DNA of 64,000 nucleotides. Source: JAYEHK01 sp034659475 (lineage in GTDB: Bacteria > Bacillota > Syntrophomonadia > Syntrophomonadales > Syntrophomonadaceae). This document shows, piece by piece, positions 8,656-16,873 of the stretch; position 1 is the first letter of the stretch, and each line of letters starts with the position of its first letter. Location of the stretch: contig JAYEHK010000177.1 in NCBI GenBank assembly GCA_034659475.1, forward strand, positions 1 to 64,000, read 5' to 3'. The notes below the pieces were generated by a model. That model made no database searches. It had not been told where the DNA came from and was given only the letters and a program-made list of their open reading frames with translations. Made by a program: the position numbers and the translations under genes.

Positions 8656-11600
8656 CTAGCTTATCATCTGGTCAGAAAGTTTGTTCGGTTCAATAATATT
8701 AAAAGTGACAGAAAACACGCTTCCATTTTTCCCAGAGCTGATATTGATGGCAGCATGATGTCTGGCAACAATGCTGTAGCAAATAGCCAGACCTAAGCCT
8801 GTGCCATTCTCTTTAGTGGTAAAGAAAGGTGTTCCTAACTCATCCAATATCTCAGGATCAATTCCATGCCCTTCATCCTCAACCTCCAAAATAACAGAAT
8901 GACCATCACTTTTTGTGCGAATTTTTAATTCCCCACCACTCTCCATAGATTCCAACCCATTCCTAGTAAGATTTAGAATTAGTTGTCGTATTTCTTTTGC
9001 ATCAACAAATATTTCCGGGATTTCCTGCAACTCAAGAAAAACCTGTTTGTCACTTTTAATGGCATCTGCAGCAATCAACGGATACATTGCTTTTACTACC
9101 ACATTAAGATTTTGTTCTGTGAAGTATACCACCTTATCTTTGGCAAGTGATAAGAATTCTGTGACAATTGCGTTAGCACTATCAAGTTCCTCGATCATCA
9201 AGTCAAAATACTCTTGATATGGTTGGCAGCCTTCCCGATCACCTAACACCTGCAAAAAGCCCCTTACCGTCGTCATCGGATTCCTGATCTCATGCCCAAG
9301 ACTGGCTGCCATTTCCCCAACTGCACGAAGCCGATCTAATCTGGCTATTTCTTTTTCCATCTGCTTACGCTGAGTGATGTCTCTTGTTCCCAAGACTATT
9401 CCGCTCACTTTTCCGTCTTCACAAATCACCTTCCCAACGGTCTCCAAATGGCAATAGGTTCCGTCCTGGCATCGATAACGGTAGTCTGTTTTGCCAAATA
9501 GGCCACTGTTTATCGCCATGTTAAACTCAGTCTTAATTCTGTGTATATCTTCCAGGTGTACTAAATCAAAGAAAGAGTTATGCATAAGTTCATCTGGTTC
9601 ATAGCCAAGTATGTTTTTATGTGAAGGACTTACAAACTCAAATGTTCCCTGCATATTGGTCTGACTAATCATATCCACCATGTTTTCCGTAATTCTTCTT
9701 AAATCGGCCTCACTCTTTTTCAATCCATCTTCTGCTTTTTTTTGTTCAGATACATCCTGTATATGCACCAAAAATCCACCTACACTGCCATCATGAGAAT
9801 TAATGGGATTAATCGTGCAATCAACAAAAGCACTCCCATTTTTCGTCGTTTTAAAAAGATTAAATTCTCTTATCACTTCATAACTAAACTCTGTTTGAAA
9901 ACTCAATAATTTTCCATTTATTAATCTTTCCTTGGCTTTCTGTGAAAGAAAGTGCTCGTCAAAAAGAAGAAAGTTCTTTATCGTTTCCGAATTTGTAATC
10001 CCTAATATATTAAGACAGGCTTGATTCATCTCAACAAGCATTCCGTTTGAATTATACAAGGCAATACCTATGGGCGATTGCGTAAAGATGTTTCTAAACT
10101 TCTCCTCACTCACCCGCAATGCTTCCTGCGCCCTTTTACGCTGAGTGATGTCAACAGTTGTCCCAACAATGCCAATAAAATCCCCCCGACTATTTGATAG
10201 AGGCGCTTTATTAAAAATCACATCATGTCTCGTTCCATCTGCATATTGAAACTCCCAGTCATAACATTGAATCCCTGATGTGCTCAGTAAGGTTAGATCC
10301 ATCTCACGATATTTATCCGCGAGATCCCTGGGCAGTACCGTATAAAGAGATTGACCAACGATTTGATCTCTGCTCAAACCAATAGCTGTCTCGAATGGTT
10401 TGTTACAATACTGAAAATTGCCATCCGTGTCACGATAAAAAGCAGGCGTAGGGACACTATCAATGAAATTTTGAAGAAAATGTAATTGTTCCTGAAGCTC
10501 TTTTTCCAAACGCTTCAAAGGGGTAATATCAAATGTGAGTACAGCAACTTTATATTTAACAGGACTGAAGGCGATCACTTCATAATACTTATCTGCTTTG
10601 GAATGGTAGTATTCAAAAGTTACCGGCATACCATTCAATGCAACATCCCTTAGGGATTCGTTCCAATAACTATACAAATCTGCATCCAATTCAGAAGCTG
10701 TTTTACCAATCAATTCTTCCCTTTTAGCCCCCGAAAGCTTTTCAAACGTTCGATTGACCTCTAAAAAGCAAAAATCAACCGGGTTTTCCATCGCATCACA
10801 CTGTATTTCACACAACGCAAATCCTTCATGCATCGATTTAAACAAAGCTCTATAAAGCTTTTCACTCTCTTTTAGCGCTTCTTCATTACGTTTCCTCACA
10901 GTGATGTCATTAATAAATGAACAATAGTACTTTACATTTTCCTGACTATCACAAACCTGGTGAATAAATTCCTCGATTAGAAGTTTATTTCCGTTCTTAC
11001 TTTCTATTTCGTGTTCTAAGTGCTGTGGCCAGCAATTACTTGTAAAACGCTTTAATTTACCGTTCATGATCTGGCTGGAAGTTGTCGTATTTAGCTTACT
11101 CCACCAATTCATCTCTCGCATCTCGTTTAGATTAAACCCCAATAGTTCACAAAGTGCGTTATTACAGGTAATAACATATCCGGTAGAAGCTATCGTTACA
11201 AAGGGTTGTGAGGACCTTTGTAATACATCTGTCAGCAGGCCCACCCGGTCTCCATAGAGACGTTCTCGTTCCATGTTATTAAACCATTCTTCAAGTTGAT
11301 ATTGATCACGCTGATCACTCAATAATATTTCTGGGGGAATATAAAAGCTATTCGTATAGATTTGGTTTTTCCTAACAAACATGGGATGACATATTAAAAC
11401 CTCCTGAAGGAGACCGGCATCGAAGGATTTTTCATTATACTGGCATAAAACCAGGCATTGATTTTTTTCCATAAAATCTCGGTTTAACTTTGCTTCATAT
11501 TCAATTACCGCATCTCTCTCCATCCCCTGTAGCCAACTCATATCATCTGTTACACGAAGACCATCATATCCCTCGCATAATGCTTTTTCCGTCTCTTTTT

Positions 11601-11994
11601 GGAGCTTACTTATAATAAGTTCGAAATTATTTCCAACATCCGAAATCCAATGTTGCGTATCAAACATTACTAATTGCCCATCCTTCTGATAAATACATGT
11701 ATCGATGTCCACTCTTTTAAGACATGATTCCAGTGAATCCATAAAAAACTCATTTCCTATGTAGAGACACTTTTCATTTCTTTGCAAACCGATTTGAATA
11801 AAAGGTACTATTATATCCCTCCATTCTTCAAAGGTTTTATATACTAAACATAAATGATCATGTGACCGAGCACTATATAATCCATGATTAATATCCACAA
11901 TATCGATATTCCCTGAGAGCACGATCTTCACCTCGCCTTTGCATTTAATTCTATATTTTTCCTTCTTTTCATATAATTCTATTTTCTTCAACAT
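8656..11994 (-). CDS. MEDS-domain, multi-PAS sensor histidine kinase
   Basis: An unusually long soluble kinase of about 1,112 residues with no membrane segment. Order: MEDS (DcmR-like sensory) domain about residues 40-200, recognisable from HDHLCLVYKTFEEW; then five PAS domains at roughly 255-375, 378-500, 505-630, 635-755 and 765-885, several ending in DITQRK; a HisKA helix with phospho-acceptor His in LGHEIRNPMTTVRGF (about 910); and HATPase_c to the end with N box NLTRNGLESM, G1 DEGHGID and GTGLGLAIC. The kinase core resembles the sporulation phosphorelay kinases (KinA/KinE type). No response regulator is adjacent. The SD at 11994 is weak; GAGGTGA 5 nt before a GTG at 11922 offers a start that still keeps the MEDS domain. 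Converges tail to tail with CapA. Confidence 0.85.
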   Translation of the reverse strand: MLKKIELYEKKEKYRIKCKGEVKIVLSGNIDIVDINHGLYSARSHDHLCLVYKTFEEWRDIIVPFIQIGLQRNEKCLYIGNEFFMDSLESCLKRVDIDTCIYQKDGQLVMFDTQHWISDVGNNFELIISKLQKETEKALCEGYDGLRVTDDMSWLQGMERDAVIEYEAKLNRDFMEKNQCLVLCQYNEKSFDAGLLQEVLICHPMFVRKNQIYTNSFYIPPEILLSDQRDQYQLEEWFNNMERERLYGDRVGLLTDVLQRSSQPFVTIASTGYVITCNNALCELLGFNLNEMREMNWWSKLNTTTSSQIMNGKLKRFTSNCWPQHLEHEIESKNGNKLLIEEFIHQVCDSQENVKYYCSFINDITVRKRNEEALKESEKLYRALFKSMHEGFALCEIQCDAMENPVDFCFLEVNRTFEKLSGAKREELIGKTASELDADLYSYWNESLRDVALNGMPVTFEYYHSKADKYYEVIAFSPVKYKVAVLTFDITPLKRLEKELQEQLHFLQNFIDSVPTPAFYRDTDGNFQYCNKPFETAIGLSRDQIVGQSLYTVLPRDLADKYREMDLTLLSTSGIQCYDWEFQYADGTRHDVIFNKAPLSNSRGDFIGIVGTTVDITQRKRAQEALRVSEEKFRNIFTQSPIGIALYNSNGMLVEMNQACLNILGITNSETIKNFLLFDEHFLSQKAKERLINGKLLSFQTEFSYEVIREFNLFKTTKNGSAFVDCTINPINSHDGSVGGFLVHIQDVSEQKKAEDGLKKSEADLRRITENMVDMISQTNMQGTFEFVSPSHKNILGYEPDELMHNSFFDLVHLEDIHRIKTEFNMAINSGLFGKTDYRYRCQDGTYCHLETVGKVICEDGKVSGIVLGTRDITQRKQMEKEIARLDRLRAVGEMAASLGHEIRNPMTTVRGFLQVLGDREGCQPYQEYFDLMIEELDSANAIVTEFLSLAKDKVVYFTEQNLNVVVKAMYPLIAADAIKSDKQVFLELQEIPEIFVDAKEIRQLILNLTRNGLESMESGGELKIRTKSDGHSVILEVEDEGHGIDPEILDELGTPFFTTKENGTGLGLAICYSIVARHHAAINISSGKNGSVFSVTFNIIEPNKLSDQMIS

Positions 11995-12079
11995 TTTCCT
12001 GCTTACGTTTGAGTTTTCTTTAGAACTTTTGTGTTTAATACGCTTACAAATGTTTTATTAACTCAATTACAATATTTTT

Positions 12080-12108
12080 TTCATCATTCTCACTTTTTAT
12101 GTTATAAT
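12080..12108 (+). promoter_or_regulatory. Probable promoter of tRNA-Ala
   Basis: TATAAT at 12103-12108, 12 nt before the tRNA, with a weak TTCATC 17 nt upstream. Confidence 0.45.
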
Positions 12109-12120
12109 ATATTTTGCCGT

Positions 12121-12196
12121 GGGGGCGTGGCTCAGCTGGGAGAGCACCTCGTTCGCAACGAGGGGGTCGTGGGTTCGAATCCCATCGTCTCCACCA
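12121..12196 (+). tRNA. tRNA-Ala (anticodon CGC)
   Basis: A complete 76-nt cloverleaf with encoded CCA. Acceptor GGGGGCG pairs with CGTCTCC and contains the G3-U70 pair that defines alanine identity. D-arm GCTC/GAGC; anticodon arm CCTCG-TTCGCAA-CGAGG, anticodon CGC reading GCG; T-arm with TTCGAAT loop. Confidence 0.95.
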
Positions 12197-12221
12197 TGTT
12201 TAATAATTGGGATTAATAATT

Positions 12222-12256
12222 ACGCCTGAAATGCATGCATTTCAGGCGTTTATCAA
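12222..12256 (+). terminator. Terminator after tRNA-Ala: 28-bp perfect palindrome
   Basis: A perfect 28-nt palindrome (12222-12249) centred on ATGCATGCAT, with arms ACGCCTGAAA / TTTCAGGCGT, followed by a short T-rich tail. It lies 26 nt after the tRNA. From here to the MerR gene at 12613 only the minus-strand hairpin at 12316 is seen. Confidence 0.7.
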
Positions 12257-12315
12257 TTCTTCAAAGAATATTTATTATCTATTGAGAATACCTTCCTAAT
12301 AAAGAGACCAACAAA

Positions 12316-12346
12316 TAAAAAAATGCCGCCCATTGATACGGACGGC
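12316..12346 (-). terminator. Orphan minus-strand terminator
   Basis: On the minus strand GCCGTCC / GGGCGGC (one G-U pair) with an 8-nt loop, then ATTTTTTT. No minus-strand gene lies upstream of it, because the MerR gene at 12613 runs the other way. It may end an unseen RNA or be left from a lost gene. Confidence 0.5.
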
Positions 12347-12612
12347 TTGCTCATAAGATGAAATGCAAAGATATAATATTAACCTAACTGACTATTTCAT
12401 ATAACACTTCAGATTATGAGTAAAAAAGAGGGGAAATTTCAGGTTCACAATAAGGTTCATTATTAACCTCTAATATTTATACCTTTTATTTCACTCCTGA
12501 ACTATGCTAACAAATCTTTTTCATGCAATAATTCCCTAAATTTAAAAGTTTATGAATCTTACTGACCTACCTGATAACAAGTTATGAAGTAAGGGAAGGA
12601 AAGGTTACACGT

Positions 12613-13104
12613 ATGAAAGAAATTTATTATAAAATTGGTGAGGCAGCTGAAATGCTAGGTGTTGAACAGTATACGCTGCGTTATTTAGAAACAACTCTTA
12701 AACTAAAGATTAAACGTGATGAAAGAAGTGACCGTATTTATTCAGAGGAAGATATTGATACGCTGCGCTTAATTTTGCAACTAAAAAACGAAAAAGGATT
12801 AAACACAACAGCTATTAAAATGGCACTTGAGAATATGGAAGAGAGCCATGAAGCAAACATTGTTCCTTCGGAGTATGATACCTCCCTGGAGCAAATAACA
12901 GGCTTTACGAATAGAATTATTGAGCAAAACAACGAATTACTATCTCAAAACAAAAGGTTAACCGAGCAAATTTCTCACTTGGATGATAAACTTTCCAGGC
13001 TTGAAGCCCGCAGATCGGATCGTCTTGACGAATTAATCAGTTTATGGCGCAATGAACAGGATGATAGAAATAAATCATGGCTTTCCCGATTAAAGCGTAA
13101 ATAA
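12613..13104 (+). CDS. MerR-family DNA-binding protein with C-terminal coiled coil
   Basis: 163 residues. Residues 5-75 form a MerR winged helix-turn-helix (IGEAAEMLGVEQYTLRYLE, then RIYSEEDIDTLRLI). There is no effector-binding domain and there are no metal-binding cysteines. Residues about 100-150 are a charged, heptad-like coiled coil (IIEQNNELLSQNKRLTEQ...), ending in a basic tail. This layout resembles MerR/RacA-like proteins that bind DNA through the N-terminus and oligomerise or anchor through the coiled coil. The role is unknown. SD AAGGAAAGG before the ATG. Confidence 0.7.
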   Translation: MKEIYYKIGEAAEMLGVEQYTLRYLETTLKLKIKRDERSDRIYSEEDIDTLRLILQLKNEKGLNTTAIKMALENMEESHEANIVPSEYDTSLEQITGFTNRIIEQNNELLSQNKRLTEQISHLDDKLSRLEARRSDRLDELISLWRNEQDDRNKSWLSRLKRK

Positions 13105-13109
13105 ACCAG

Positions 13110-13385
13110 TTAAATTTCACTGCCTTCCAAGCTATATCTTTTATTAAATGGAGGCTTAACGATCTCCAATTTTATTATCAGGTCAACCGTTTCATCACTC
13201 TCCAACACACCGTTGGCAATTACAAAACTCTTGTTTTGATGACCTTCTGAATTCGCTGTTCTTTGTCCTACCCCTTTTCCCGATTGTCAAACAGTTAGTG
13301 TTACCCCATGCGGAGGTTGCTGGAAGAATAATTATGCATTCAAACTCACCAATATTACTTTCCGCAGTGGAATCAATAATAAAAA
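13110..13385 (-). pseudogene. 5'-truncated, frameshifted gene remnant of unknown family
   Basis: Two minus-strand frames read like one protein broken by a one-base indel. The upstream frame gives IIDSTAESNIGEFECIIILP and on to TNCLTIGK. The downstream frame, open from the stop at 13287-13289 to the TAA at 13110, gives GVGQRTANSEGHQNKSF and LIIKLEIVKPPFNKRY. Removing one base from the AAAAGGGG run near 13273-13280 joins them. There is no start codon upstream: the frame runs back into the abrB terminator region and then meets a stop. I do not recognise the family. Confidence 0.45.
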
Positions 13386-13415
13386 AACAAGGAGTGACTA
13401 CTCAAGTCACTCCTT
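13381..13415 (-). terminator. Intrinsic terminator of abrB
   Basis: An 11-bp stem, AAGGAGTGACT / AGTCACTCCTT, with a 5-nt loop and a T7 run on the minus strand. Confidence 0.85.
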
Positions 13416-13436
13416 CATTGGCTTGTTAAACAAGCA

Positions 13437-13688
13437 TTAACCAATCTGCTTACTTAATTCAAGCAGACAACCTTTACAAAGATTTTTCCCTTTGTAATTG
13501 ATGACATCTTCAGCGTTTCCACATAGGATACAGGCTGGTTCGTATTTCTTGAGAATGATTCTCTCTTCATCAACATAGATTTCCAGAGCATCTCGTTCTT
13601 CAATACCCATTGTACGACGCAGTTCAATTGGGATTACAATTCTTCCTAGTTCATCTACTTTTCTTACCATTCCTGTTGATTTTAACAT
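13437..13688 (-). CDS. abrB: AbrB/SpoVT-family transition-state regulator
   Basis: An 83-residue DNA-binding protein. The swapped-hairpin AbrB domain covers residues 1-50 (KSTGMVRKVDELGRIVIPIE, nearly identical to Bacillus AbrB). The C-terminal part carries CILCGNAEDV and KNLCKGC, two CxxC pairs that could bind zinc, as in clostridial AbrB proteins. In Firmicutes AbrB represses post-exponential genes before sporulation. GGAGG 7 nt before the ATG at 13688 fixes the start. Own promoter and terminator. Confidence 0.9.
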   Translation of the reverse strand: MLKSTGMVRKVDELGRIVIPIELRRTMGIEERDALEIYVDEERIILKKYEPACILCGNAEDVINYKGKNLCKGCLLELSKQIG

Positions 13689-13732
13689 ATGCACTCCTCC
13701 ATTCGACATTTTTCGCATGTCTTCCGTAACAA

Positions 13733-13761
13733 ATGATACCGCAGGAGGTATAAATAGTCAA
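13733..13761 (-). promoter_or_regulatory. Sigma-A-type promoter of abrB
   Basis: TTGACT, 17 nt, TATCAT on the minus strand, 44 nt upstream of the start codon. Confidence 0.65.
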
Positions 13762-13852
13762 CACTATTTTAGATTTTTCTCAAAAAATTTACAATTCCTC
13801 AGTTAGTTGGGATTATGACCAGCATTACTATTTGCCACATAATATTTACACA

Positions 13853-13878
13853 CAAAAAAACAGGGGTTAACCCCTGTG
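13853..13878 (-). terminator. Terminator of tRNA-Leu
   Basis: Perfect palindrome ACAGGGGTTAACCCCTGT followed by T7 on the minus strand, 10 nt past the tRNA. Confidence 0.85.
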
Positions 13879-13887
13879 ATTTTCGTA

Positions 13888-13974
13888 TGGTGCGGTAGAA
13901 GGGACTTGAACCCCCATGGAGTTGCCCCCACACGGACCTGAACCGTGCGCGTCTGCCAATTCCGCCACTACCGC
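13888..13974 (-). tRNA. tRNA-Leu (anticodon CAG)
   Basis: An 87-nt class II tRNA with encoded CCA. Acceptor GCGGTAG pairs with CTACCGC; anticodon stem CACGG/CCGTG encloses TTCAGGT, so the anticodon is CAG; a long variable arm follows; T-loop TTCAAGT. Confidence 0.95.
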
Positions 13975-14038
13975 ATTTGTAGGCTGTATTCGCCTCAGCA
14001 AGAATTATTATAGTACATGGCTGTTAATGTTGTCAACA

Positions 14039-14983
14039 TTATTTTCCCTTTCCATACAGCTTCCCCTGCCAGGTGTTACGATGTTGGAGTTCTTCATCAA
14101 TTCCATTTAGAACCTCCCATTTATTAAGGCTCCAATGAGGTCCAATCAACAGACTTCGAGGACTATCCCCGGTAAGACGATGAATAACTATTTCCGAAGG
14201 TATTCTTTCTAGGATTGAACAAGTCAGATCAATATATTCCTCTTTTGATAAAAACTCTACCCTTCCATTCTGATACCATTTTTCAAGGGGCGTACCCTTC
14301 ATTACGTGTAATAAATGTATTTTTAATCCTTGAATGGACTGCCTTCCCACCTCCACCCCGGATTCCAACATCATCGCACGATTCTCACCAGGAAGACCAA
14401 GAATAAGGTGGGCACACGTTTCAATATCTCTACCTTGGAGTTTAGCCAAACTCTTAAGAAATATTTCATAGTCGTAATGAAGGTTCATACTTTTGCCTGT
14501 TCTTTCATGTATGGTCTGCAAACCCACTTCAACCCACAGATAGGTCTTGTGATTTAATTCATCTAAAAGATCAATCACCTCATTAGATAAGCAATCCGGA
14601 CGTGTAGCGATAGCCAATCCAACAACACCAGGTAATTGTAAGACCTCATCATATAACGTTCGCAAATATGTAACAGGCGCATATGTATTAGTAAAGGCCT
14701 GAAGATAAGCAATATATTGCTTTCCCTCCCATTTCTTATTCATCATTTGAGTTCCATATGCAAATTGTTCTGCAACGCTCATAGTTCGATCCCCTGCAAA
14801 GTCACCCGAGCCTCTGGTACTACAAAAATAGCACCCCTCCCGAGAGTAAGTTCCATCTCTGTTAGGACAAGAAAAACCGGCATCCAACGGAATCTTAAAT
14901 ACCTTCTGTCCAAATCTACTTCGAAGATGACTATTTAACGACCTGTATCTCTTCTGTCCAAACATTTGGGTCTCTGTACTCAC
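14039..14983 (-). CDS. TIGR01212-family radical SAM protein (YhcC-like)
   Basis: A 314-residue radical SAM protein. The cluster-binding cysteines lie in CPNRDGTYSREGCYFC near residues 38-55, with the wider spacing typical of the TIGR01212/Elp3-related group. RYRSLNSHLRSRFGQKVFKI at the N-terminus and LIIGLPGE-like LILGLPGENR also fit this family. Its reaction in vivo is not settled; relatives occur in nearly all Firmicutes as stand-alone genes. The start is a GTG about 7 nt after AAGGGG; an ATG six codons further in is the alternative. Confidence 0.85.
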   Translation of the reverse strand: MSTETQMFGQKRYRSLNSHLRSRFGQKVFKIPLDAGFSCPNRDGTYSREGCYFCSTRGSGDFAGDRTMSVAEQFAYGTQMMNKKWEGKQYIAYLQAFTNTYAPVTYLRTLYDEVLQLPGVVGLAIATRPDCLSNEVIDLLDELNHKTYLWVEVGLQTIHERTGKSMNLHYDYEIFLKSLAKLQGRDIETCAHLILGLPGENRAMMLESGVEVGRQSIQGLKIHLLHVMKGTPLEKWYQNGRVEFLSKEEYIDLTCSILERIPSEIVIHRLTGDSPRSLLIGPHWSLNKWEVLNGIDEELQHRNTWQGKLYGKGK

Positions 14984-15097
14984 AATCTACCCCTTCTCTT
15001 TTACTACTTAGTTTTACTATAATCATTCTAATTCTTACTTTATTTATTGTAATAGATGGCGGATAATATGCCTAGGAAATAAATAAGAAGTGTTTAA

Positions 15098-15310
15098 ATG
15101 GAAATACTATCTCCTTCATTTTTCACCTCAAAAGGAATAGGCGTTAATCAGCCTGTCAACAAGGTGATTAAACAGTACGGCGAGAACTATGTCAAGATCT
15201 CAAATAAAGCCGTTCCAGATCAATATGACATGGTATACGGTGAAGGTTCTCGTATCGTCTTTAAAATCAACAACAACCAGGTTTCACGTATTGTGATTGA
15301 TCATCCTTAA
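15098..15310 (+). pseudogene. Short C-terminal fragment of a secreted repeat-type domain
   Basis: A 70-residue frame beginning directly after an in-frame TAA, with no SD. Its sequence (SKGIGVNQPVNKVIKQYGEN, then VYGEGSRIVFKINNNQVSRI) looks like the last part of domains in larger exported proteins: a launch site 'GIGVG..V..V...YG' followed by two beta strands. No signal peptide precedes it. It is probably a gene remnant, though a terminator does follow at 15352, so expression cannot be excluded. Confidence 0.4.
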
Positions 15311-15351
15311 TCATTTTTCAAAAATCTCTCTTGACCCTTTTAAACCAAAAA

Positions 15352-15396
15352 GCACCTGCGTTAATTTATGTTAACATCAGGTGCCTTCTTTTTTAT
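15352..15396 (+). terminator. Bidirectional intrinsic terminator
   Basis: Stem GCACCTG / CAGGTGC extended by GTTAA / TTAAC, T-run on the plus side and A-rich on the other. It separates the 15098 fragment from the converging transporter gene. Confidence 0.75.
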
Positions 15397-15407
15397 TGTA
15401 ATTTTTT

Positions 15408-16472
15408 TTACGCGAGGACTACAAATAAGAGTAAATAGAATACAACCATCACGATTAATCCCAGAGGAACACCTAATTTGGCCCATTCTGTACTGGTTAT
15501 CTTAAGTTTACTTGCGGATATAATATTCGGAATATTACCAGGAATAAGCATTCCTCCGCTGACCAATAATCCCATGAGAATAGCTTCAACGGTCAAAGTA
15601 TCCATCTGAGGACTGATCTCGGCAGCTGTTAGTGTTGCGTTATCCAGTACAGCTGAAACCATATTCACCCAATATAATAGATTAGGACTTAACCCTAAAA
15701 TATAAGCGTTTATCAGGGGCTCAAAACCTTCTCCCAGGAATACGAGTGCCATTACAAACAAGTACACCTTTAGTGCCCTTACAATAATCGTCTTCCAGCT
15801 TTCTTCTTCAACTTCTTCTTCACTTTCAAGCACCTCATCTGCAGTAATAGCCAGTTCAGCCTGTTCGCCACCACGTTTTACAGCAAAAGACGTATAAACC
15901 GCACCCAACACAGCGAAGAACACAACCGCTGGAATAATGTATTTACCTAATAACGTAAAGAGATAGAAGAAATCTTCACCTAATTTAGAGATTGCAATCG
16001 TTGCCAGTGGTTCGCCAATCGGTGTCAAAGCTGCGCCTAATCCAATAGAAAAACAGGCAATAATACATACGATAACCTTCTGGTTTCTCTGCATAGGTAG
16101 GAAATAAATAATCTCAACCAGAATAATAGAGGCCACTATAGCAGTAATAACACTCGATAATAGTCCCAGTAATAAAATTGCTAAGAATACTACAGCAGCA
16201 ACGGGAACTTTTGCAAATACATGGTGCATAAAGCTTGCAAATTTGTCTTTTAAAACAAAGAACAAGGCACCAGCAACCAACACAGCGAGTGCAATCATCC
16301 ACGGTTCTTCAAGCGCTTTTAGCGCCAGTTCAACATTCATGATGCCTGAGATAGAACTCGCCGCTACCCCCATAAGAAACAAGAATACCTCCAGGTTTTC
16401 TTCCACTTTTTTAACGGCAAACGGAAGAACAAGCACCAGGAGCAACACAACAATTAATCCAGTAATGACCAT
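15408..16472 (-). CDS. DUF1646-type membrane transporter of the ArsB/NhaD-like superfamily
   Basis: About 354 residues, at least nine hydrophobic segments spread over the whole length, with an acidic cytoplasmic loop near the middle (LESEEEVEEESWKT). The segment IGLGAALTPIGEPLATIA resembles the re-entrant TPxGEPL signature of ion transporter superfamily members, and the overall pattern matches the DUF1646 permeases. The ion or substrate is not known; sodium/proton or organic anion exchange is plausible. The ATG at 16472 follows AAGGAGAG, so seven upstream codons are dropped. It lies downstream of the 4-hydroxybutyrate cluster but is separated from it by a terminator. Confidence 0.6.
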   Translation of the reverse strand: MVITGLIVVLLLVLVLPFAVKKVEENLEVFLFLMGVAASSISGIMNVELALKALEEPWMIALAVLVAGALFFVLKDKFASFMHHVFAKVPVAAVVFLAILLLGLLSSVITAIVASIILVEIIYFLPMQRNQKVIVCIIACFSIGLGAALTPIGEPLATIAISKLGEDFFYLFTLLGKYIIPAVVFFAVLGAVYTSFAVKRGGEQAELAITADEVLESEEEVEEESWKTIIVRALKVYLFVMALVFLGEGFEPLINAYILGLSPNLLYWVNMVSAVLDNATLTAAEISPQMDTLTVEAILMGLLVSGGMLIPGNIPNIISASKLKITSTEWAKLGVPLGLIVMVVFYLLLFVVLA

Positions 16473-16771
16473 ACTACATCTCTCCTTGTACATCCATTTT
16501 AAAATTCTCTGTTACCCCTCGAAAAAAAGGAACAGACATTTAATTACAAAAACAACTCTATTTTTATACCCTTTTGACACCGCTTTTAACTTTAAAGGAT
16601 TATAACCGGGAAATCAAGTTACTTTTTATCCACTTTTCATGAACATTCGCAACTATTTTTGATTATATATTGATTTTTCGAGATTTTCTTAATATTTTTC
16701 CCTCAATTTCTCTCTACCAAGAACACCTGATATTTACCCTATTATATTTGTCATCTTCAGGTACACTTAGT

Positions 16772-16803
16772 AGAAAGGTGAGGTATATTCACCTCACCTT
16801 TCT
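16772..16803 (-). terminator. Hairpin ending the 4-hydroxybutyrate operon
   Basis: A 13-bp perfect stem, AGAAAGGTGAGGT / ACCTCACCTTTCT, with a 6-nt loop, about 70 nt past the permease stop. The T-tract is poor on both strands, so termination may be partial. The gap 16473-16771 has no other clear feature. Confidence 0.6.
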
Positions 16804-16873
16804 TATATATATACTTTTTAAGAAGGGATGTTTGTTATCTTTTATACTAATTTGCAGAACACTTATAGCATTG

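Noticed and set aside
8656..8720. Shared terminator between CapA and the converging kinase gene
   Set aside because: No stable hairpin with a T-run could be found in the 13-bp gap or just inside either gene.
12222..12249. The 28-bp perfect palindrome as an operator or attachment site
   Set aside because: Its place directly after tRNA-Ala with a T-rich tail is better explained as a terminator, and no integrase or repeated tRNA end is present.
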